From Erigeron canadensis (lineage: Eukaryota > Streptophyta > Magnoliopsida > Asterales > Asteraceae): DNA of 64,000 nucleotides. A program made the position numbers and the translations under genes. The stretch covers positions 7,686,501 through 7,750,500 of the forward strand of contig NC_057768.1 of NCBI RefSeq assembly GCF_010389155.1. The letters run 5' to 3'. Below the pieces are notes generated by a model that saw only the letters and a list, made by a program, of their open reading frames with translations, made no database searches and was not told the DNA's origin. This document shows positions 34,980 to 44,967 of the stretch, in pieces. Each line of letters starts with the position of its first letter. Within the stretch, counting starts at the first letter, position 1.

Positions 34980-35379
34980 ATATATATACAACAAATCATA
35001 AATTATCTTCTATATAAAAAGTAATGAACCAGATACACAATACATTTATCATTCTCAAAAACTTTTTTTTATATATATAAAAAACTACTTTTAAAATAAA
35101 AAATATTTTATTTGTCTGTTTTTTTAAAACTTATTAATCATATGATTAACCAAAACGCTTGTTTTTAAATACTTTCTATACGATTTGCAAAAATCATACC
35201 GTATATATATAGATACAGGTGTTCTTTTGACTTTTTATTTCTCCGCTCAAGCCATTCACACATTCAACTAATAAAGAAATGATTGTATATGATGTCGTGC
35301 ATTGATTTGGTATGGTTTCTTGTTGGAAGCATTTTGGTATGAATGAACATAAAGGATATTTGTGTTAACCGTAGATCTA

Positions 35380-35610
35380 GCTTACGTTGTCTTAACCGGG
35401 TCCGCGATAGAGAGTCCACTTACCCTCAATACCTAGTAGGAGGGGAAACCTCTAACTAAACCGCCCGAAGACATGATGGTATAAAACTTTGCCCCTTCTG
35501 CAGGACTCAAACATGTTTCAATGTAAGACTTTATTTGTGAAATTTTTTCTCATGTATCAAATTTGAAACCTTCTAACATTTAAAATTGGTGCTCAACCAC
35601 TAAGTTATAA
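35380..35610 (-). repeat. Diverged fragment related to the SINE at 33336
   Basis: It shares the block GTTGTCTTAACCGGGTCCGC, the following AGAGAG, and CCGAAGACA with the 33336-33684 element in the same order. The minus-strand start TTAGTGGTTGAGCAC resembles an A box; the B box is decayed and no TSD was found. Confidence 0.5.
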
Positions 35611-35761
35611 TGAAAAGTACTGTTTTAATAAAACTATATAAGGTATATAAGCTTTATAAAGATTATATAAATATAAATAATGAATGAGTTAAAAGAATAT
35701 GGAACGTAATATAAGTTTTCTTTCTCCCATACCATTCCACGTTGTAGTAGTTGGTGGGGGC

Positions 35762-35795
35762 CCACTATTTGCGGCGACGTCGCCGCAAATAGTGG
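35762..35795. repeat. GACGTC-centred palindrome 3, perfect
   Basis: CCACTATTTGCGGCGAC followed by its exact reverse complement: 34 bp, zero mismatches, no loop. Confidence 0.92.
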
Positions 35796-37339
35796 TGACG
35801 TGGCATTCGTTTGTTGTCGTCTGTCGGTCATCGTTGCAGGTTATTGTTAAAAAAAAAACATAAAATAAATGTATAAAATAAAAGGTAAATTTTTAATTTT
35901 TTTCCTTTATTATAAAATATGATATGATTTCTTAAAAAACTAACTATAATTGTCTAACAACTAAATGACATTACAATATAATACACTGAGCTCTTATTTA
36001 TTTCTACTTAATAGACTTAATAATTAAAAATTTAATACATTCAGTTAAATTTTATGTTTATTATAGACATAATAAACAAAAATGTCACGTAATCAAGAGA
36101 TGTCCACGTCACCATGTCCACATGTCAAATGTTGCTATTTTCGGTAATAAATAAAAGTTCATTTCTAAAAAACAAAACTTTTAAAGGTCACTACTATTTT
36201 CGTGAATTGGTCGAAAGGTGCTTTCTATTTTTTGCGGTTATCCCTATTTATAAACATAGGTATAGTAGCTAAATACATACAAACATATGACACCACATGC
36301 AAAAAAATAGATAGTTAATAACAAATCTTTATAAATATTAAGAAGATCGTATTACACTATTATAAATACCACAAAAGGTTCCATTTCATTGATTTCAATA
36401 TACATCACAATTTGAATACAGCAAGATGAAAAAAATGATGTGTTTTACATTCATATTCTCGAATCATATTCATATTATTTCATTTCATGTAAAATGTCTA
36501 TATTCATTTGCTCTTTAACCCCATTCTTCTTAAATGTATACTAATTATGTATTTGTGTTATAGGAAAGTTGATGATGGCATCCCACTGATCAAAAATAAG
36601 GAAATGAATCAAATGAAACTCAAGAGCAGTAATAGGTTTGTTAATAGATGAAGATTAATTCATTACTTTGATGTTTTTTATAACTCTTTTATTTCACATT
36701 TTTGAAAGTTTAATTTTTTTTATCTTCCATTGTCAATGGATTGAAATTTTGATGTTTTAAGATCTTAATTTGTTATATTCTAATGTTTTTTGTTTCATCA
36801 TTTTGTACATATGTTGCTTCCATAATTTACTGTTGGAGAAATTCGTGAATAACGAACAGATAATCGGATTTAATTAATCAAACTCTGGAAGGCGTATAAT
36901 CACTTTCAGATTGAACCAATTTATCGGTTCACCCAAACTATTCAATCGGATACAATTCAGAGAATTAAGAATTTTCTGTGTGTTGATATTTGAGAGAAGA
37001 ACCAGAAAAAGAGAAAAGAAGAATGATCAGATATTGATTACGGAATGCATATAAACATGAAACTGCCAAAACAACAGTTATTTACTAGGTATTTCGAATT
37101 GCCACCTTTGGTCCCCCAAGATCGACCCCAACCAATCCGATATGATGTATTATTATGACGTTATTGATTAAACAAGTTAACCCAAATATACTAAAATATC
37201 CGACATTTACACTATTAAGTACACAATTATAGTTTGGCCTCTTTTGTAAGTGAAGGTTCAAATTGATATCATTCAAATTCATCATAAGTAGATACTTGAG
37301 ACCGTATATAACATTCATCCTGTTTCCATTAGTTGTTCG

Positions 37340-37342
<3 letters not shown>

Positions 37343-37378
<36 letters not shown>

Positions 37379-38909
37379 CCGGTAGAGCTGAGAGAAAAAA
37401 AGATTGAATTCTCTAGCTTCTGATTGGCTGTTGGTTTTATTTTCTTGTGTTTTGATTGGTTGAGTCTATTTTTAGAAATGATTTAAAATTTATTTATAGA
37501 AGGATCTTTTCATTAATGAAGTTAAATATAAAACAAATATATTAGTAATTATATTTGGAATTTAAAGAAGATGCTTAATACTTGATACAAACAAATTATT
37601 TAAAAAAATATAAAAGTTTTGATTTATTTTTAATTTAACTTGAACATAATAAAAACCAAATTAATATTTGGGTTGGTAAATTGACTGCAGTCTATATAAC
37701 TAGAACACAATTGTTAAACATAATGAGAAATAGTAGCTTATCAACATTATTACTATATATTTTTAAACATGTGATTTTTTAAAGTTCGTTTAAAATAATC
37801 AAATTTTTTTAACAATAAGAGTTTTTTTAGCCTACATAAAGATTCATCGAAAGCTTTATATATAATATACGTTTGTCAATTGGAACCACCCCAATTGGGA
37901 TGACAGGTTATAAATCTTTAACCTTAATCAGACCCACTAAAGTTTCATATCTTTAATTAAAACCAAGACCCAACTTGCGTCAACCTGTAGGTTTGTGTGT
38001 TATTAGGTTAAATGGGTTGTTATTGGATCAATTTAGTCAAATTAGTTGTTTTCGAGACAAATTGGTTCACGGGTTGAAATGTCAAATGTGTGGTTTTTTG
38101 TCAAACGGATCAGTATTAATTATAAACAAATTAATATAAAACTATTTCAGGTTGGGAGGTGGACTTAGAGGTGTACAAAAAACCTGGTTGAAACCCGAAC
38201 CTGAACCCAAAAGTGGTCAACAATCGGGTCTGACCCAACCCGGCGGTTACTAACCGGTTGGGTTTTCGATTTTATATCTGGTTGAGATCGGGTTTGGCAC
38301 GGGTTTTGGTCACAAAAATTTGGTAAAACCTGATCAATACCCAGTCAAAGTTTGACCAAAAACCGGTATCAAACCGGGTTGGGTCAAATCCGGTTTTGGC
38401 CTCATTGACCAAAAAACCGGGTCGAATTGAGTAAAAACCATTTTGTACACTAGGTGGACCTGACAACCAAAAGAGTCAACCCGAACTAACCTGAAAAAAA
38501 TCAAGTTGTCGGGTTGGCAGGTTGAGATACTTGACCTAAAAACGTTTTCTTCAAATTGAGCATCGGGTTAGATTGACTATTGACAACCTTAACATGATAT
38601 ACCCAAAATTACACGTGTGTAAAATTTTATCTGAACTTTATATTCAATTTATCATATTAAACTTCATATATCAATAAGCATCCAAAAAAAAAAAATACTA
38701 ATATCATAAGACTCATAAAAATATCAATAGAACAATCTTTACAAATAAATTAAACTATATGTTTTTTTTTCTCTTTCACAATACATTTTCTAATAATTTG
38801 ACGTATATTTTTTGCAATGTATGATGCATATATCAATTTATCTTTTTACCCGATCGGTTCATATATGAATTTATCTTTTTACCTGATCACCGACTGGGTA
38901 TTAATCTAG
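37343..38909 (+). mobile_element. Helitron, non-autonomous, 1567 bp
   Basis: The 3' end reads ...TATTAATCTAG followed by T, with a decayed hairpin (CCTGATCACCGACTGGG) just upstream, as in Helitrons. The 5' end lies in a TA repeat (TTATATATAT, where TC is expected). The corresponding arm-2 site (58450) is uninterrupted and consistent with insertion between A and T without target duplication. The interior includes GGGTTGGG/AACCCGAACC low-complexity sequence at 38170-38420 and no Rep/helicase ORF. Confidence 0.7.
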
Positions 38910-39475
38910 TTACCATTTACTCGGTAGTTCATTCACTCCACGTCATTAACTCAGCAATTATGTATTTACTACATTGTTTCATATAGGACGCGTAATATTT
39001 TCAACTAACCAAAGTACGTTTGTAGCCTTCTTAATTACAAGGATACATTTAATAAAGAATTTATTTGTTAATTTTTCAGTAAAAGAAAATGTGTACAAAA
39101 ATAAATGAATAATAAATTCAATGGCACATGTATCATTTAAAAAATCCTCATGAGTCATGATTAATTGTATCATGAGAAGGAAGAGAATAATTGTCATGTA
39201 AAATAAATTAAAATTGGCGTTGTAAGACAATACAACTTAACTCAATCCAGTAATGTTAATGATCAAACGAAAGTAAAAAACTTTTAAAACTTTAAATTTA
39301 GTATTATGATGAAATGACAAAAAGTCATATACTATGAGGACCTAATCTTAGATTAATTGTTAAGGTTACTCATCTAAGCATGCTAATTGCTAGGTGGCTA
39401 TGAATACAACAATACAAAGAAACAGTCAGATTTGATCTGTACTTCTTACGACGATGTCAGTACATACATACTCAT

Positions 39476-39760
39476 ACATCCAAAGAGTTAACCTAATGGT
39501 AAGAAAAACACTTGGTGATCTTAACGTCTCAGGTTCGATCTTCGCTTGGCAAAAAAAAAAAAAATTTCTTTTAAGGTACCCGTTACCAATGAAGTCTAGA
39601 CCCACTTGTGAGGTTTAATTAGCGGGTTCGATCATTCGGGTTGCCCAGATCGTGTGTGGATTAAGTTGGAGGTATTGTACCAGCATCATATGGGACTCAT
39701 ACGAGGTGAGTCGATAAGTATCCAACGGCGTTAGGATTCCCTCAATTACTTTTTTTTTAT
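39476..39760 (+). mobile_element. T-tailed tRNA-derived SINE in arm 1
   Basis: A-box TAACCTAATGGTAAG and B-box CAGGTTCGATC are followed by a ~200-bp body and a terminal T run, as in Au-type SINEs. Flanks ATACTCAT (39468-39475, 39761-39768) form an 8-bp TSD. The same insertion exists in arm 2, so it predates the inverted duplication. Confidence 0.75.
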
Positions 39761-39837
39761 ATACTCATGCACAAAATGTGTTTGTATCATAAAGTTCATG
39801 CTAAATTTAAAAATAAATCGGCATTCACATTAAAAAA

Positions 39838-39868
39838 CTAGATCAATATCCGGTCATTGACCGGGTCA
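39838..39868 (-). mobile_element. Helitron 3' terminus (minus strand)
   Basis: On the minus strand: a perfect 7-bp hairpin CCGGTCA-A-TGACCGG, ten bases, then CTAG followed by T. This is a textbook Helitron 3' end. The element extends to the right; its 5' end was not found. It marks the place where arm 1 stops matching arm 2. Confidence 0.65.
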
Positions 39869-39935
39869 CAGACAATAAATATATATTTTTAAAAGTATAG
39901 GAAACATATTCAACTTTATTATATAAAAAATATAT

Positions 39936-40662
39936 GGGAAATGATAATTGTAGCCTCTGAGGCTATGGATACCAAGTTATTACCATTAATCTTTAAAATT
40001 ATTTAACTTAAAAACTAAATTCATCCCTAACTTTCCACATTATATGGAAAAAATAAAGCTTATCATCTCTCTCTAAATCTTTATTATATTCATATTCCTC
40101 CGATAAACACTTTGTCACTTATGTATCACTCCAGAAATCATTGTTATCAGTTTAAAATCATCGAGTTATGGGTAAAGAATATTAAAGATGATGCAACAAT
40201 ATCGCAAGTAAACGAAGGTCACCATTGGAGATTTAATTTTGTTATTAAGATGCCCATTACTACTTATATATTTTCTTTACAGACGATTTTTTTTATTTAA
40301 TTATTTTTACTTTTTTGTGAGATCATGTAAAATTGTGTATGCAATCGGGTAGTTCATGAACTTTTATAGTTTGGACTGAGTGTCCATTGTCTTTTTATAA
40401 GTATTTTTTAATTTAATATGATGAACCTGCAATGTATTGATTGGTATATGATAATATTTCATGTGAGAGAGATGAAAGAAATATAGAGCTGGAAAGAGAT
40501 AATCATATTATTTGTTCCATGTAATGCGGAAGATAGAACTTGACTAGGTTAAGAAACATGTGTTTTGCATAAATAAAAATTAGTTATTAAATTACATATT
40601 TTAAAAAACAATTGGTAATAACTTGGTATACATAGCCCTAGGGGTTACAATTATCATTTCCC
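39936..40662. mobile_element. Mutator-type non-autonomous element, 727 bp
   Basis: TIRs begin GGGAAATGATAATTGTA on both ends and extend about 50 bp with few mismatches (both contain ATACCAAGTTATTACCA). A perfect 9-bp TSD AAAATATAT lies at 39927-39935 and 40663-40671. A 62-codon internal frame shows no transposase similarity. Confidence 0.85.
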
Positions 40663-40779
40663 AAAATATATTACTCCTTTGACATTAATGATAAATTACA
40701 CTATCAATCCTTTATATTTAAAAATATATCAATTTACCTTTTATATCAATTATTTACACCACTCGATGCCCACTTCACC

Positions 40780-40831
40780 ACCACACCATTATCACCACAA
40801 CCACCGCCGTATTGCGCGGGTAATATGCTAG
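40780..40831 (+). mobile_element. Helitron 3' terminus (plus strand)
   Basis: The hairpin ACCGC...GCGGGT followed by TAATATGCTAG and then T is the 3' end of a widespread plant Helitron type. The same GCGCGGGTA...ATGCT end recurs at the right edge of the window in the opposite orientation. The 5' end was not identified. Confidence 0.65.
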
Positions 40832-41387
40832 TTGTTATTAACGTAATTTGGCCTTTTTATACTACATACTTGATTGTAACACCCCGACTAAGGTGGAAAA
40901 TTCGGAGTGCGAGATAAAGCACACGCGCACATGGATATTACATAGGAATAACTAAATGAGTGCATAAATTAAGCATAAGTAGTCGAATACATGGTTCGAA
41001 TAAGCAAAAGAGAAGTCATAACACATAGGTTCAGCAAAGCATTCAAATAAAATATAAGATAAGTTCCAACGCAAGGGAAAGATTAGGCATATTGCCAACA
41101 AGCACATAGATAAACATGCAAACTCCAAATCCTAAGTCTAAAGTCTGCTACGAGTCCCATGCTACCATTCCTAGCCACGATTTGCTCGATGAACTGAAAG
41201 GATACTTAAAAGCGTCAACACAATGGTTGGTGAGTTCGTCAGTTTCATAGAAAGCATTTAGTAGTAAACATGCTTTTATAAGTACACACAACAACGTTTG
41301 ATTATAGACTTACTTTAGATACAATAAGTCCACACAGCTTAAGATTTCAAAATGTCTCAAGGCTATTTGGTTAACCAGGTAGTGGTA

Positions 41388-41560
41388 AAACACAAAGGGA
41401 TAGGCACAAAGCACTATCGACCACATAAAGCACACACAGGGATAGGCACACGGCACTATCGATAAAGCACACACAGGGATAGGCATGCGACACTATCGAT
41501 AAAGCACACACAGGAATAGGCACACGACACTATCGATAAAGCACACACAGGGTATCATGC
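41388..41560. repeat. 37-bp minisatellite inside the solo LTR
   Basis: About four to five copies of a unit containing CACACAGGGATAGGCACAC and CACTATCGATAAAG, the inner three nearly identical and the outer ones partial. Confidence 0.85.
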
Positions 41561-42274
41561 AGTACAGTCTATAATCAAGATAATAAAAGAGTATCCGTAG
41601 TGTAACCGAAAATGTAATCCAATGTATGAAATCTTAAATGTAACTGAAATATGTAATCATAAGTGAATCCAGGGAAATAGTTCTAGAACACCATATACAT
41701 TTTAGAAGAAGCAGTTTGTATCCTTTCAGCCCCATGAAAACATATAAAAAGGGGGGTACGAAACTCACCTGAATGCCAACAATAAGATCAAGCTACACAG
41801 GATATCAGAAAGCAAGTAACCGTTACGCAATCAATCTGTCACAAGTTATCATAATTTAAGTATTCATTCCATATGGGTAAACGTGCTCTTAACGTGTCGC
41901 CAAGTATCGACTAAATTGTCCAAAAGCGTACTAGTTTGACTTTGACCACATTTTACAAGTTTGACCAAGGTTGACCAAATTATAAGTTTGACTAAGTTGA
42001 CCAAATCGACAAAAGTTGACCAAGGTTGACCAAGTTGACCAAAACGACTAAAGTTGACCAGGGTTGACCAAAACGACTAAAGTTGACTAAATCGAGGTAG
42101 TAATCAAAAGTCGAGGTCTCAATTGAAAGTTGGGGTCTTAAATTGAATTCAAGGTTTTATTTGAGATTTGGGGTAGTATTTTACTAAAAGACAAAATGAA
42201 ATTGAGAGGCTAAAATAAAGGGCTAGTAATCTGGGGTATTATTTCACTAAAAGACAAAATTGAGATTTGCGAGG

Positions 42275-42420
42275 TCGTAAATGGGAAATGCGGGGCTAAA
42301 TCAGAAATGTGAGGTCGTAATTGGAAATGCGAGGCTAAATCAGAAATGCAAGGTCGTAATTGGAAATGCGAGGCTAAATCAGAAATGCGAGGTTGTAATT
42401 GGAAATGCGAGGTCGCAAAT
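42275..42420. repeat. 39-bp minisatellite inside the solo LTR
   Basis: About three and a half copies of a unit built from GGAAATGCGAGGCTAAATC and AGAAATGCGAGGTCGTAAT, itself an internal half-duplication. Confidence 0.85.
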
Positions 42421-43455
42421 CGACGGGGTCGCAAACTGGGCTGTTCTTCCCCAATATTCATTCTAGAAAACCTTAATCGTATCTTTCGATCTGGAAGGTG
42501 TTTTTGTCATCAGATTGTACTTTTAGACTCCCTAATATAATGAGAAAACAACCCTAAAGTCGAAAACTTGAAAAACGGACTTAAACCCGAAAACCCATTT
42601 GAACAAAGTTTATAAAAAGTGTATAAAAATTCCTATATCTCAAGATTTTGTTAACGAAATCACACGAAACTTTGGGAAAAGTTGTAGTATATGATTCTAA
42701 ACGTTTTGGACGTAAAAAGTTCAATACTTGGTGTGTGTAGTGTGTGTGTTCAAAGAAAAATCGAAAAATACCAAAAAGAGGAACATAAAAATGAATTTTG
42801 ATTTTATACCTTAAATCTGTAAAATAGATATTTGTGATGATGTTTAGGATGTAAAAACTCTATTGTTGATGCTAAATCTAAACAAAACAATGTTGTATTT
42901 CCATAAAACTTGTTGTTTTTTAGGTAGTAAAGTGAGGTAGTAAAAATGGGGTAGTAAGGGAGAATGGGGTAGCAAATGGTTTGTGTGTTTTTGCTAGGAG
43001 GCTAAGGTGGTGGAAATGGGGGTTTGTGAAAGAATAAAAAGTATTTATATGTAGCGTAAAATAGGAAGGTTCCATGTTATGTCACCTTACAAGACAAAAT
43101 TACGATGCCGCCCAAGTAATACGATGTCGGACAAGAATTAAGAGGCTTAATCAAATACGATGTCAAGTCACAATTACGAGGTCATTTTCTAAATGTGATG
43201 CCAGTTTTCAATTACAATGCCGGAAAAGAAATACGAGGTCACATTTTTTAGTTTAAGCTTTTATTTTGACTCAAAAGTTTTCGTGGTCAACTCACGGGTG
43301 TTACATTAATGTTTTTTTGAATACTTAATACTTAATAGTTAAATTATATATTTAATAACATAATGTATTTTATTGTAACATGGATTCGGTAATTAATATA
43401 GTATATAGGTATATATTTAATAACATAATGGATTTTATTATTTGGCATGAATTTC

Positions 43456-43667
43456 AACCAACTCCACTTAGGTGGGTTGGCCAAAGATATCTTCTAAATC
43501 CACTATGTGGGTCCTGGAGGTGAGTTTTTTTCCCAAGGTTTCGGGTTCGAGTCTTGAGTTTCTCATCTCAAGGTATTTTCCATGAGAAGGGGGTTGGAGA
43601 TCCAACGATTTTTTGGTTAAAATTGTCTCCAACACGTCTAAATCGAAACTTACTTTAAAAAAATTTA
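43456..43667 (+). mobile_element. SINE with 11-bp TSD
   Basis: Plus strand: A-box-like TTAGGTGGGTTGGCC and B-box GGGTTCGAGTC, ending CTTTAAAAAAATTTA. Direct repeats GCATGAATTTC lie at 43445-43455 and 43668-43678. The body differs from the SINEs at 9093 and 39476, so this is a third SINE family. Confidence 0.7.
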
Positions 43668-43802
43668 GCATGAATTTCTATAATTAATATACTTAATGAG
43701 CAATTGGGAATTTAGCCGGGAGTTTGGTTTAAATTTAACATGAATTTATCCTTAAAGTAATTTTTGACAAGATTGTAATTTGAATATTGTAATTTTGGCA
43801 AT

Positions 43803-43981
43803 TTTTTAATGTGAATGCCGATTTATTATTAAATTTAGCATGAACTTTATGATACAAACACATTTTGTGCATGAGTATATATAAAATAAAATAAAGGTAA
43901 TGGAGGGAATCCTAATGCAATTGGATACTTATCGACTCACCTCGTATAAGTCCCATATGATGTTGGTACAATACCTCCAAC
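43803..43981 (-). repeat. Large inverted repeat, arm 2, left piece
   Basis: Matches the right end of arm 1 in inverted orientation. From 43879 it is the tail half of the T-tailed SINE, cut at 43981 by the 13-kb copia element. The last five bases, CCAAC, are the TSD. Confidence 0.85.
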
Positions 43982-44915
43982 TGTTAGGTCCAGATTTACT
44001 GGATTCGCTCCAGACGTAACTACTGGAGCCCTCTGAAGATTTGTTTAGAAATTATGTGAAGACCAGTGAACAACTTACTTGTACAGGAATCTGGATTCCA
44101 CCAGATTCGTTCACTGGACTTCACTCCAGTCAAGATCTTTCCACTGAAGAACATTCTTATTGAAGTCGAAGAAAGAAGTCTGACAAATAGCGGAGCTCAC
44201 TGGAAGACTTACCAGATCTCCTGACTGGAGTCCTTGTCAGTGTTCTAGACCTTACAAGTCTGAACACTGATTACGAGGAATTGACTTTATGCCTTTACAT
44301 GCCTTTACCCGGACAATCCAATTGTCCTTTGTTAAAAGCCTTACACGCATGTAAAGGTGGTTGGTTAATTAGAAGACAAGTCACTATCATGTGACTTTAT
44401 TCTTGTACTTTAATCAATGCATTTAAGGAAATAAAGTAATTTCCTTAGATGCATGTAACCATATTTGTACGGCAAAAAGAATATTATATTTATTCTTTTT
44501 GCCTATAAATACCAAGTCACTTCCTCGTCCAAATTACATACTTTTGCAATTTGGTGTCTTTGCTCAAATACTCTCGATCTAAACAGTTATACTTCACAAC
44601 TTTAAGTATTTCGATCAAAGAGTTTATTTAGCAAAGTTAGATCACTTGTAATTCATAGATTGTTTAGATACTTACTTTGTAATATCTTGTTCTGCAACAA
44701 CCTTGTATTTTATTTAACATCAATAAATAAAATACACTTGAAAATTACATTGTGTCTCACCATTTACTTACTTGCTTATCTTTATATTGCGTAAGTACGT
44801 ATTACGTTTTATATATTCTTGCATTTATATTTATCGTAATACTAGTCCAATCTAGTGATTACTTGACTTGTTATTCTACACTTGTGGGTTAAACCATCGA
44901 GTGAGGGACTTCACA
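43982..44915 (+). repeat. 5' LTR of the sirevirus-like element
   Basis: Starts TGTTAGGTCC, ends GACTTCACA. A TATA-like CCTATAAATACC lies at ~44503-44514. Confidence 0.93.
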
Positions 44916-44917
44916 AT

Positions 44918-44929
44918 TGGTATCAGAGC
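44918..44929 (+). other. Primer-binding site, initiator tRNA-Met
   Basis: TGGTATCAGAGC, two bases after the LTR end, complementary to initiator tRNA-Met. Confidence 0.92.
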
Positions 44930-44967
44930 AGAAGGCTAACATACTTGCCTTGATCTGCATTTTCTCA

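Larger units (their letters stand above)
36248..39837 (+). repeat. Large inverted repeat, arm 1
   Basis: It aligns in inverted orientation with 43803-43981 plus 57019-59716: for example, 36500-36840 matches 58960-59285, 36840-37340 matches 58450-58960, 38990-39475 matches 57225-57690, and 39761-39837 matches 43803-43878. Arm 1 carries a 1567-bp Helitron that arm 2 lacks. I estimate about 2.0 kb of homologous sequence at roughly 90-95% identity. No gene is evident in either arm. Confidence 0.85.
40875..43305 (-). repeat. Solo LTR, 2.4 kb, gypsy (Del/Tekay-like)
   Basis: It starts TGTAACACCCCGAC and ends CGGGTGTTACA, with imperfect TSD TTGAT (40870-40874) and TTAAT (43306-43310). There is no PBS or coding sequence. 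A TATA-like CATATAAATA on the minus strand near 43045-43055 suggests minus orientation. It contains two minisatellites (41388-41560, 42275-42420) and a GTTGACCAA-rich stretch (41930-42090). Lineage is inferred from length and the TGTAACACCC terminus. Confidence 0.75.

Noticed and set aside
37341..37376. Long TA microsatellite as an independent feature
   Set aside because: It is the 5' end region of the Helitron and is described there.
42210..42461. Minus-strand frame with repeated SHFQLRPRISDLA peptide
   Set aside because: The repeat peptide comes from a 39-bp minisatellite (a multiple of three) inside a solo LTR; no start context or family match.
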